Assembly: GCA_964565925.1 (NCBI GenBank)
Contig: CAZMGV010000014.1
Span: forward strand, 1-64,000
DNA from: CAZMGV01 sp964565925
Lineage (GTDB): Bacteria > JAGRBM01 > JAHCIT01
DNA: 64,000 nt
Reading direction: 5' to 3'
Notes under the pieces: generated by a model
What the model was told of the DNA's origin: nothing
Database searches by the model: none
What the model saw: only the letters and a program-made list of their open reading frames with translations
Made by a program: the position numbers and the translations under genes
In this document: piece by piece, positions 6,385 through 12,787 of the stretch
Layout of the letters: the number at the start of each line of letters is the position of its first letter
How positions within the stretch are numbered: position 1 is the first letter of the stretch

Positions 6385-7514
6385 TGGTCACGTCCTTTCG
6401 GGTTCGTCCGGGCCCGCCCGTAAAACTCAGCCGCCGGGGATTTGGCCCGCTGGCCTTGCCCGATCACCTGCCGGCCGCCCTGGCCGCTCCCCGGCGTGTT
6501 CTCCCCCTTCGCCGCGAACTCGCCGCGCCGCTGCAGCATCACCAGCGACAGCAGCCGCTCCCGCGCCGCCTTCATCTTCAGCGCGTTCTGGAACGTTTTC
6601 TGCCAGTCGAGTTTCTTGCTGCGGGCGGTCCTGGGCTGCGACTCCCAGTAGTTCCTGAACTCCGCCACCTCGCCACCCAGGCGGGCCTCGAAGGCGGCCA
6701 GATCGGAGGGGTCCACGTCCGCCGCCGCACCGAACATCCAGCGCCGCACCAGCCGGGGGTTCACGTCCTGCCCGAAGTGCAGTTGCGCCTCGGCATAGGC
6801 CACCTGCTCCGACCGGACACTGGGCATGAACCGCGCCCCGATGAACGTGCCCCGCAGGCTGTCGCCCGGGGCGATGTCGGGCATTCCTGTCCCGGCCTCC
6901 GGCGTATCCTGCGGCCTTTGGCCTTGGGCCCCTTCGGCCGGGCCGGTGGAGGCACCGGTCGCGCCAGCGGCCGCGTGCTCCCCCTCCCCCTCTGGTTCAT
7001 GATTCTGGTTCTCATGAATCTTGTTAGGGTGAGATTTTCTAACAGCGCCGGCCGGGTTTTTCTCACACCCCTTGTTAGAATTTTTCACAGCGCCTGTGAG
7101 ATTTTCCGTCACCTTCGGGCCCGGCGGGTTAGAAATTCCGTCACCCCCTGTTAGAATTTCCGACAGGTCCAGCAGCTCATAAACCAGCCGCCCCCGCTCT
7201 TCAGCCACCCGGATCAGCCCGAGACCCCCCTCGGCCACCGGCGATTTGAGCAGCCCGAGCTGGATATTCACCGTCTCCCGCGTGAGCCCGGCCAGCTCCC
7301 CCAGCCGCTCCTGCCCCGGCCAGCACCGGCCCGAGGCGTCGGCGTGCCGGAGCAGCGCCGCGTACACCTTCCAGCCGGCGCCAGACAGGCGCCGCAGCTT
7401 CTGGTCCAGGAACTCCCAGCTCACCATCACGAACGGCATCCGCCGCCGGTCCACCACCTGGAACCGGTCCGCCTGGGACCGGTCAGCCGACGCTTTTGTT
7501 TTCGGTTCCGTCAT
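6381..7514 (-). CDS. Phage replication initiator (lambda O-like, winged helix)
   Basis: The 377-residue protein has an N-terminal winged-helix region, roughly residues 30-115: WEFLDQKLRRLSGAGWKVYAALLRHAD, then CWPGQERLGELAGLTRETV and RLVYELLDL. A low-complexity linker follows, and a helical C-terminal region contains WQKTFQNALKMKAARERLL. This initiator layout, with the origin repeats lying inside the linker-coding DNA at about 7029-7170, matches lambdoid O proteins, which bind iterons in their own gene and recruit a loader. The following gene is translationally coupled and may be that loader. The linker DNA is AT-richer than everything around it. The start ATG at 7514 has an AGGAAG-type ribosome site. 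Confidence 0.65.
   Translation of the reverse strand: MTEPKTKASADRSQADRFQVVDRRRMPFVMVSWEFLDQKLRRLSGAGWKVYAALLRHADASGRCWPGQERLGELAGLTRETVNIQLGLLKSPVAEGGLGLIRVAEERGRLVYELLDLSEILTGGDGISNPPGPKVTENLTGAVKNSNKGCEKNPAGAVRKSHPNKIHENQNHEPEGEGEHAAAGATGASTGPAEGAQGQRPQDTPEAGTGMPDIAPGDSLRGTFIGARFMPSVRSEQVAYAEAQLHFGQDVNPRLVRRWMFGAAADVDPSDLAAFEARLGGEVAEFRNYWESQPRTARSKKLDWQKTFQNALKMKAARERLLSLVMLQRRGEFAAKGENTPGSGQGGRQVIGQGQRAKSPAAEFYGRARTNPKGRDQ
7029..7170. other. Probable replication origin: iterons within the initiator gene
   Basis: Five direct repeats of G-T-K-A-G-A-W-T-T-T/C-Y begin at 7029, 7074, 7096, 7128 and 7150. The spacings 7074-7096 and 7128-7150 are exactly 22 bp, and 7029-7074 is close to twice that. 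A further copy lies inverted near 7044-7055. Because 22 is not a multiple of three, the repeats fall in different reading frames, so protein repetition does not explain them. The tract is locally AT-rich in very GC-rich DNA, as expected for origin unwinding. Confidence 0.6.
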
Positions 7515-7597
7515 CGCCTGAACTTCCTTCCTGAACCCCTCACCGCTTCATCAGACCCGCCGCGTTTCCCTGGCTCCCGGCGCCCTTCCCCTTTGTG

Positions 7598-7650
7598 CCC
7601 CCTTGACGGGGGAACCCGAACGGCAAGGGCCGTTCGATGGGGGTGCGGAC
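7598..7650. repeat. Structured hairpin element, copy B (intergenic)
   Basis: This copy has C5-TTGAC-G5, then an 8-bp stem (CGAACGGC / GCCGTTCG) with an AAGG loop and a final G5 followed by TGCGGAC. All three homopolymer arms are one base shorter than in copies A, C and D, so the arms changed together. It lies in the 149-bp gap between the initiator gene and the next upstream gene, in the same orientation as the other three. Confidence 0.85.
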
Positions 7651-7663
7651 AACGGAACCCGCG

Positions 7664-8002
7664 CTACTTGAACACCTTCCCGACCCACTCCCACGGCCCG
7701 GGCGGGAACGACTGGAGGTCGATCGACGCCCGGATCTTCGCCACCCGCGCCATCAGCTCCCCGGGCCGCTGGCCCTCTGCCAGCGCCGTGAACTCCTTCA
7801 GCTTCGCCCGCCGCTTCTCCGGGTCGGCGATCACCGCCGCCCCCTTAACCAGGTCCGTAAACCCCGCCGTCGGCCGGCCGTCGTGCGTCATCTGCAGATC
7901 CCGGGCGCACGCCACCGACAGCCCCCGGATGTCCTGCGCCTCCGGCCACGCCCTAAACGGCAGGAGCTTCGGCCCGCGCGACGCGGACTCCCCGGCTTTC
8001 AC
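7664..8002 (-). CDS. Hypothetical phage protein
   Basis: The 112-residue protein starts at a GTG that overlaps the upstream stop as GTGA. It reads ARDLQMTHDGRPTAGFTDLVKGAA then PEKRRAKLKEFTALAEGQRPGELMARVAKI and ends GPWEWVGKVFK. It is soluble and helical with no motif I recognise. It is followed by the only intergenic copy of the hairpin element. Function unknown. Confidence 0.45.
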   Translation of the reverse strand: MKAGESASRGPKLLPFRAWPEAQDIRGLSVACARDLQMTHDGRPTAGFTDLVKGAAVIADPEKRRAKLKEFTALAEGQRPGELMARVAKIRASIDLQSFPPGPWEWVGKVFK

Positions 8003-8337
8003 TGCTGCGCCTCCTCGTCCAGGCGGCCGAGCAGCGATTCCGGGTTGTCCCCCCTCGACGGGGGGACCGAATCGGCAAGGGCCGATTCAGGGGGGTGCGG
8101 ACAAGACCGCGCGAAACCGCTGGAGGGCGGAACAGGTCCCTCCGTCCGCCCATAATCCCGGCACAGTTCCGCCACATGCGCCTCCGGCGGACTCAGCACC
8201 AGATCGATCCGGATGAGCAGCAGCTCCAGCCGCAGCGTCTCCGGCTCCCGGTGCCGCCCGTCCAGCTTGCGGGGCTGGATCAGGTTCGCCAGCTCGTGCC
8301 GCACCTGCTCGAGATCGCGCCGTTGTTCGGGTGTCAT
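7999..8337 (-). CDS. Hypothetical phage protein with in-frame hairpin element
   Basis: The 112-residue protein has a helical N-terminal two-thirds (TPEQRRDLEQVRHELANLI, then RLELLLIRIDLVLSPPEAHVAELC). A segment encoded by the structured repeat follows (PHPPESALADSVPPSRGD, residues about 80-97), and then a 14-residue tail (PESLLGRLDEEAQQ). The repeat therefore adds near the C-terminus without stopping translation. Both ends overlap neighbours (ATGA at the start, GTGA at the end). No function can be given. Confidence 0.5.
   Translation of the reverse strand: MTPEQRRDLEQVRHELANLIQPRKLDGRHREPETLRLELLLIRIDLVLSPPEAHVAELCRDYGRTEGPVPPSSGFARSCPHPPESALADSVPPSRGDNPESLLGRLDEEAQQ
8049..8100. repeat. Structured hairpin element, copy C (inside a gene)
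   Basis: C6-TCGAC-G6-ACC, an 8-bp stem (GAATCGGC / GCCGATTC) with an AAGG loop, A, G6, TGCGG. It differs from copy D at one base-pair of the inner stem on both sides, so the change is compensatory. It lies in frame in the gene at 7999-8337. Confidence 0.9.
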
Positions 8338-8600
8338 TTGGTTTTCCCTTCCAGCCTTTTCACCGTTCTCACCGCCAGCTCGGCGCGGACCACCTCGGCC
8401 AGCGCCGCCTCGAACTGGGCGGCCGTCACCGCCTGGAGCCCCGCCGGGCCGCCGCAGCTCCCGAAGATCATCGCCAGCACCGGCAGCTCCGCCGGCTGGC
8501 GCCTCGTCTCCCCCGGTGTCTCATGCGACCAGTTCCGGCCCGAGGCGTCGGACCCGGTTCCGGCATCGGCGGGATCATTCGAGCCGCCGTCATTTTCCAA
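8334..8600 (-). CDS. Hypothetical phage protein, TTG start
   Basis: The 88-residue product starts at TTG 8600, supported by a GGAG six bases upstream and an 11-bp overlap with the preceding gene. The N-terminal 45 residues are acidic and Gly/Pro-rich. The C-terminal half is one amphipathic helix region (AAQFEAALAEVVRAELAVRTVKRLEGKTK). I do not recognise it. The overlap structure is the main evidence that it is real. Confidence 0.4.
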   Translation of the reverse strand: MENDGGSNDPADAGTGSDASGRNWSHETPGETRRQPAELPVLAMIFGSCGGPAGLQAVTAAQFEAALAEVVRAELAVRTVKRLEGKTK

Positions 8601-8817
8601 GCCCTGCTCCAGCGCCGGGCCCCGCCAGCTCTTCCGCCACCAATTCGATCTGCAGCGCGGCCATCCGCTGCCCGTCCGCCAGGTGCTTCAAGCCCTTCTT
8701 CCGGCTGCGCGCCGCCGAGGCGCGTATCTCTTTCGCAGCCCCCCGCAGCGTCGCCACCTGGACCAGCCGCACCGCTGTCACGTCGATTTCCACCGTCGCC
8801 TTGATTGGACCCGCCAT
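8590..8817 (-). CDS. Small basic phage protein
   Basis: This protein of about 75 residues reads AGPIKATVEIDVTAVRLVQVATLRGAAKEIRASAARSRKK in segments, with a basic centre and a helical end. ATG 8817 is preceded by GAGG at suitable spacing; GTG 8823 is an alternative two codons earlier. An 85-bp gap precedes it and an 11-bp overlap follows. No family recognised. Confidence 0.4.
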   Translation of the reverse strand: MAGPIKATVEIDVTAVRLVQVATLRGAAKEIRASAARSRKKGLKHLADGQRMAALQIELVAEELAGPGAGAGLGK

Positions 8818-8908
8818 CCGCACCCTCGCCCTTCCCGTTTGCCGCTCACCTGTTGGTGTATGAATCCGCCCCGGACCCGGGAACCCGCCGGGCCCGGAGC
8901 GGCGTGAA

Positions 8909-9628
8909 TCAGGCCGCGATCGCCACGCCCGGCAGTTCCGCCGCGAGCCATTCCTTCACAGCCAGCATCGCGTCGTGTTTCCACTTGCCGCCGTCGGCTT
9001 CGAACAAGGCGCACTGCGGAAGGCCCTGGCCGTTCTGCTGGAGCCGGAAAACAAACTCCGAGACCGGGCTGTTTACTTCCCGGAACGTCCGGTACGGCGC
9101 GAGCTTGACCCGGCGGGGCAGATCGACATTCGTCCGCAGCGCGCCCGAGACGCCCTTTTTCAGCGTCGCCGACTGGCCAACGCCGTCGTCGGCGATATTC
9201 ACCGAGTTGTCGGCGGTCAGGTTCCCGGCGATCTGGAGCACCTTTTCGAGATCAGCCGTCGGGTCGAACCGGCTCTGCAGGGCGATGATGAACTTCTCGG
9301 AGCCCATGAAATCACCGAACGGGAACCGCTCGATGTCCGCATAACTCGCCCGCACGAACTGGGTCCGGCGTTTCCAGGCATCGGACCCGGTAGTCGTCAC
9401 GTCGACCCGGTCGTGCCCGAGGACATGAACGACGATCTTGTCGGCCGTGATCCCCTCTACGCCCAGCTTCACCAGGTCCCGCAGGCCGGCCAGGGTATGA
9501 ACCTCGAACGGCTTGATTTCAGGGCCGCGCACCTCGTCCAGTTCGCGGTCGCTGTAGGTCAGCCCCGCGATCTCCTTGAGCTGCACAGGCGACATCTCGA
9601 CAATCTTCTCGACAAATTCCTTCAGCAT
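8909..9628 (-). CDS. Conserved phage early protein, unknown function
   Basis: The 239-residue protein has segments that recur in an uncharacterised phage family I recall from Firmicutes and other prophages: YSDRELDEVRGP, EVHTLAGLRDLVKLG, GDFMGSEKFIIALQSRF, NLTADNSVNIADDGVGQ, VKLAPYRTFREVNSP and ALFEADGGKWK. In those phages it sits next to the gene annotated as replication terminator protein, as it does here (next gene upstream). A role in phage DNA replication or recombination is plausible but unproven. A strong GGAAGGGAAG ribosome site precedes ATG 9628. Confidence 0.6.
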   Translation of the reverse strand: MLKEFVEKIVEMSPVQLKEIAGLTYSDRELDEVRGPEIKPFEVHTLAGLRDLVKLGVEGITADKIVVHVLGHDRVDVTTTGSDAWKRRTQFVRASYADIERFPFGDFMGSEKFIIALQSRFDPTADLEKVLQIAGNLTADNSVNIADDGVGQSATLKKGVSGALRTNVDLPRRVKLAPYRTFREVNSPVSEFVFRLQQNGQGLPQCALFEADGGKWKHDAMLAVKEWLAAELPGVAIAA

Positions 9629-9772
9629 GACTCTTCCCTTCCTTCTCGGGTTTAAGATCGGTTTTTGGTTTGGACCGGCGACGTTCCCGCCCCGTGGCGC
9701 CCGGTCCTGTGCGCCCCTCCGGACCGTTTGACGCGCCAGCGTCCGGGTCCGGAGTTTTTCCTGCTTATAGGG

Positions 9773-10159
9773 TCAGCGTTTGGTGGACTGGCCGCCGGGC
9801 AGCGCCGTCAGCTTCTTCGCCTCGGCGTCCTCGGCCATCTCCTGCAGCGTCATCTGCAGGGGATTCTGCGGATAGGCGACGATCGCGGTCCCCTCTTTCA
9901 CGAGGAACGCCTCGCCCGTCACCTTGCGGATCGGCTGGATCATCGAGCGGCAGCCGAAGCCCACACTCATCCCCTGCCGGTTCGCGCCGGGCTTGAACTC
10001 CAGCGTCAGCACGATTTTGCGGGTCTTCTCCGCCTCCGTGTTCACGTCGGCGATATTGTCCAGCACCTTGTCCAGTTCCGCCTGGAACACCTCCGCAATG
10101 GCCCCGTTGCAGAGGTTCGACAGCGCCAGTTTCTCCGGCTTGTTGGTTGACTCGATCAT
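9773..10159 (-). CDS. Phage 'replication terminator protein'-like
   Basis: The 128-residue protein begins with KLALSNLCNGAIAEVFQAELDKVLDNIADVNTEAE, followed by TRKIVLTLEFKP and a block around GFGCRSMIQPI. This matches phage proteins usually annotated as replication terminator protein; the label is inherited and I know of no firm biochemical role. Its C-terminus is variable. It keeps company with the 239-residue gene downstream, as in other phages. An AAGGAAGGAAAG ribosome site precedes ATG 10159. Confidence 0.55.
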   Translation of the reverse strand: MIESTNKPEKLALSNLCNGAIAEVFQAELDKVLDNIADVNTEAEKTRKIVLTLEFKPGANRQGMSVGFGCRSMIQPIRKVTGEAFLVKEGTAIVAYPQNPLQMTLQEMAEDAEAKKLTALPGGQSTKR

Positions 10160-10205
10160 CGTCTTTCCTTCCTTCTGGCCCGGGCCTTCACCGCTCCGGG
10201 AATTT

Positions 10206-10802
10206 TTAAATCTGCGTCACCGTCACCGACATCGCCCCGCCCAGCCGGTACCCGGCCCGCCGGATCCGCAGGTCGTCCACCAGCCCGTCGTCGAAGATCA
10301 CGCCCGCGTGGACCAGCGCGTCCAGCGTGGCTTTCAGCAGGTTGTCGAGGTCTCTCCGCCGGTGGTCCGGCATCCAGGCGAGCACCGAGACCGCGACCCG
10401 CCCGTCGATCTGCGGCGCCCGGCCGGACTTGCCGCCCGCCGCCCGCGCCAGAATCTGCACCGACTGCCGGAACCGCAGCCCCTCTTTCGCAATCCGGTGG
10501 ATACCGTTCTCGTGGCGCCAGTAGTGGTTCACCGACGGCGGATACGGCAGGTCGAGGGTTAAAAACGCCGGGCTGCCCGGGGGCAGTTCAATAGCGGGGG
10601 CTATGGGTTTAACATCTGCACCCCGGGCCTCCCGGCGAAGTTTCTGGCTGTTCGGAAAATGAACCGGACGGGCGGCCGAAGGAGAGGCGGCCGTCCCTTT
10701 CGGGGAAACCCGCGCGGCAGGAGCCGCAGGATGCACTTTGGACTTGGCTCTGCGGAGGCTGTCCGCAGGGGTCCCCGCCCGGTTCGAGAGAGACTGTTTC
10801 AA
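10206..10802 (-). CDS. rusA: RusA-type Holliday junction resolvase
   Basis: Residues about 78-198 form the RusA fold: LPYPPSVNHYWR at the start of the domain, then RRRDLDNLLKATLDALVHAGVIFDDGLVDDL with the acidic residues (D-x-DN, DD) that hold the catalytic metals. RusA dimers cut four-way junctions during phage recombination and replication. The first ~77 residues are a Pro/Ala/Ser-rich extension absent from ordinary RusA (about 120 residues). The start is TTG 10802, which overlaps the upstream stop as TTGA, so the true start could lie later. The resolvase call is firm; the extension is not. Confidence 0.85.
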   Translation of the reverse strand: MKQSLSNRAGTPADSLRRAKSKVHPAAPAARVSPKGTAASPSAARPVHFPNSQKLRREARGADVKPIAPAIELPPGSPAFLTLDLPYPPSVNHYWRHENGIHRIAKEGLRFRQSVQILARAAGGKSGRAPQIDGRVAVSVLAWMPDHRRRDLDNLLKATLDALVHAGVIFDDGLVDDLRIRRAGYRLGGAMSVTVTQI

Positions 10803-11362
10803 TGGGCACCGCCGCTTGTGGACGCGATCGGGTCCGCTTCCAGCTGCGCCTTGAGAACCGCCGCCTTTGCGTCGATCTCGGCCAGATCCACCACCCGGGG
10901 CTCCTCCGGGTTCTTCGCCGCCTCCAGCTCCATCGCCAGCTGCAGCGCCAGAATCCGGTACAGGTTGTCGTCGTCGATCACCGGCCGGGCTGGGGGGCGG
11001 GGACTGTCCCCCCTCGACGGGGGGACCGGATCGGCAAGGGCCGATCCAGGGGGGTGCGGATAACGCGCGAACCGTTCCGGCCTCGCCCGCCCGAGGCCGC
11101 CCTGGCCGTCATCGGTAAACGTCGCCTTCGTCTCCGCGATCACGCTGGCGAACCTGAACGCCCCCAGCGGCCGCAGGAAAAACTCCCGGATCGCCAGCAG
11201 AACCACCAGCAGCCCCGCCCCGATCAAAAACAGCGGCCAGGCGTCATGCAGGACCACCGGCCAGACCCCGGCGAAAGGGTTCTCGGGCTGCTCCGACACC
11301 ACCAGCCACGACGGGTTCAGCGGGACCGCCGACGCCATCGCCGCCGCGACAAACGCTGTCAT
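10799..11362 (-). CDS. Single-pass membrane phage protein with in-frame hairpin element
   Basis: The 187-residue protein has one transmembrane helix near residues 42-62 (AWPLFLIGAGLLVVLLAI). A basic segment follows, then a stretch encoded by the structured repeat (PHPPGSALADPVPPSRGD, residues about 103-120). The last part is a helical C-terminus (DNLYRILALQLAMELEAAK). It overlaps both neighbours. It could be an anchored regulator or a replication-membrane tether, but there is no family evidence. The repeat lies between two recognisable structural parts, in a likely flexible loop. Confidence 0.5.
   Translation of the reverse strand: MTAFVAAAMASAVPLNPSWLVVSEQPENPFAGVWPVVLHDAWPLFLIGAGLLVVLLAIREFFLRPLGAFRFASVIAETKATFTDDGQGGLGRARPERFARYPHPPGSALADPVPPSRGDSPRPPARPVIDDDNLYRILALQLAMELEAAKNPEEPRVVDLAEIDAKAAVLKAQLEADPIASTSGGAH
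11008..11060. repeat. Structured hairpin element, copy D (inside a gene)
   Basis: C6-TCGAC-G6-ACC, an 8-bp stem (GGATCGGC / GCCGATCC) with an AAGG loop, A, G6, TGCGGA. The inner stem again pairs fully. It is read in the same frame as copies A and C, in the membrane-protein gene at 10799-11362. Confidence 0.9.
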
Positions 11363-11793
11363 GCCGCACCGCCCGGAGTGCCAGAGGCGGCCGTGCCGTT
11401 TGAAGGGCTGGACGAATTACGCGCCGTGGCCTTCGGCCCCCGGCTGAATGCCCGGGCCGAACGGATAAACGCCGCCGCCTGGCCGGGCGACTGCACCGGG
11501 ACCAGCCGGTAGTGCTGGCGCGTATCGCCCGCGATCTTCACCGGCTGCACCGGAATCCCCCAGCGCAGCCGGATATTCTCCACCAGCCGGGAAACCGTCC
11601 GGGCCGAAACGCCGAACGCCGCGGCCACCGCCTCCCGGGAAGGCGCCACCGGATCGGCCTCGATCAGCAGATCCACCAGCCGGCCGGGCGTCAGAACCGG
11701 CGCATTCACTTCAATCGGAAATTGGTCGTGAAGTTTATGAACAGGCGCGGATTTAGCCCCCCGCGCTGTCCCCTGATTCTGCTGCGATCCCAA
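11359..11793 (-). CDS. Helix-turn-helix protein, first gene of the phage operon
   Basis: The product is up to 144 residues. An HTH of the MarR/HTH-11 type occupies roughly residues 35-75 (RLVDLLIEADPVAPSREAV, AAAFGVSARTVSRLVENIR), followed by RWGIPVQPVKIAGDTRQHYRLV like a wing. The C-terminus is low-complexity. The apparent start is TTG 11793 without a clear ribosome site; GTG 11709 is an alternative. As the first gene of the leftward operon, next to palindromic half-sites at 11836-11866, it could regulate the operon. Regulatory role is inference. Confidence 0.55.
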   Translation of the reverse strand: MGSQQNQGTARGAKSAPVHKLHDQFPIEVNAPVLTPGRLVDLLIEADPVAPSREAVAAAFGVSARTVSRLVENIRLRWGIPVQPVKIAGDTRQHYRLVPVQSPGQAAAFIRSARAFSRGPKATARNSSSPSNGTAASGTPGGAA

Positions 11794-11835
11794 GAGGTTA
11801 GGCCTTTCGGCCCGAACCGGTCATCCCTCGCTACA

Positions 11836-11866
11836 CCAATATAAATTGGATGGAATTCAGTATTGG
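11836..11866. promoter_or_regulatory. Candidate operator: CCAAT / ATTGG half-sites
   Basis: CCAAT-ATAA-ATTGG (11836-11849) is a perfect 5-bp inverted repeat, and a third ATTGG lies at 11862-11866. On the minus strand TATATT (11844 to 11839) could serve as a -10 for the phage operon, but no good -35 is visible. The rest of the 187-bp gap (11794-11980) shows nothing else I can name. Confidence 0.35.
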
Positions 11867-11980
11867 GCCACACCCGAGCAGGTAACCTGCATTAATCTCG
11901 TCTGAACCGTGCTTTAAAGCTCCGCCATAGTTGCTCTACATCACACACCCGGCAGTTCTGCGCCCGTTATACCGGGAACT

Positions 11981-12736
11981 ATGAGACCCCACCGCCGCTT
12001 CCGACGTTACTTCCAGCTCTCGCTGCTCGGCCCGGTCTGCTTGCTGGCCGGATGCGGTTTTTATTCCACCGCACCTGTCTATTCATCCGCCTATACGCAC
12101 GCGGCCGATCCCACCGAACCGTCCTGTGTCTGTCCGGTGAAGCCCGCCGGTACATGTGAAGCTGACGCCGAGACCGCCAGTCCCGGCGACTCTTCCACGG
12201 AACACCTGGCCGAAACACCGATGGCGACCGCAAGCCCCAATCCGGCTCCGGTCACTTCACCGGACTGCTGTCCGCAGTACTGCTGTCGCTACACCTGTTA
12301 TACGACTCCACAGATCTGTCCCCGAATCTACATATCGTATTATGACAATTCGCTGGGATACGACCCCTGGTGGCCGTACCGGCTGCATCCCGATGCCCGT
12401 CGCCATGCGATATACGGCGGCGGCACCTGGGCGGACGCCTTTCAGCACCTGCCGTCTCCTCCGGGCGACAGCGGCGGTTCCTCGCATTCGGGCTGGCACC
12501 CGAATCCTCCGTCACACCCCGATCATCCCCCCGGTCACTCCGGAGGTCATACCGGTCATCCGGGCGGTTCCCATCATTCGGGCGGCTCACATTCCGGTGG
12601 ACATCATTCGGGTTCTCATTCGTCGGGTTTTCATTCCAGCGGTTCCCACCACAGTAGCTTCCATTCGAGTTCGCACTCATCGGGTTTCCACGGGCATTCG
12701 GGCGGCGGATTTCATTCCGGCGGCCGCCATCATTAG
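11981..12736 (+). CDS. Lipoprotein with His/Gly/Ser-rich tail
   Basis: The 251-residue protein has a basic N-terminus and a lipobox LLAGC with Cys25, so it is predicted to be lipidated and exported. The middle is cysteine-rich (CVCP, DCCPQYCCRYTCYTT). From about residue 158 to the end it is nearly all His, Ser and Gly (repeats such as HHSGGSHSGGHHSG). Such a tail could bind Ni, Zn or Cu, but that is inference; no known family is recognised. It lies just outside the phage block, transcribed away from it, and converges on the BamB-like gene. Codon use in the tail is normal, with TCx/AGC serines mixed. Confidence 0.6.
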   Translation: MRPHRRFRRYFQLSLLGPVCLLAGCGFYSTAPVYSSAYTHAADPTEPSCVCPVKPAGTCEADAETASPGDSSTEHLAETPMATASPNPAPVTSPDCCPQYCCRYTCYTTPQICPRIYISYYDNSLGYDPWWPYRLHPDARRHAIYGGGTWADAFQHLPSPPGDSGGSSHSGWHPNPPSHPDHPPGHSGGHTGHPGGSHHSGGSHSGGHHSGSHSSGFHSSGSHHSSFHSSSHSSGFHGHSGGGFHSGGRHH

Positions 12737-12787
12737 CGACTATCGATGCTGAGACGGGATTGCCGCCGGTAACCCGGCCTGCTCCAC

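Noticed and set aside
3342..11060. CRISPR array
   Set aside because: The repeats are kilobases apart, lie in genes, have no regular spacers and covary as stems.
12500..12730. Satellite-like CATTCGGGC repeats
   Set aside because: They encode the His/Ser/Gly tail in frame; codon use varies, so it is protein repetition and not a DNA satellite.
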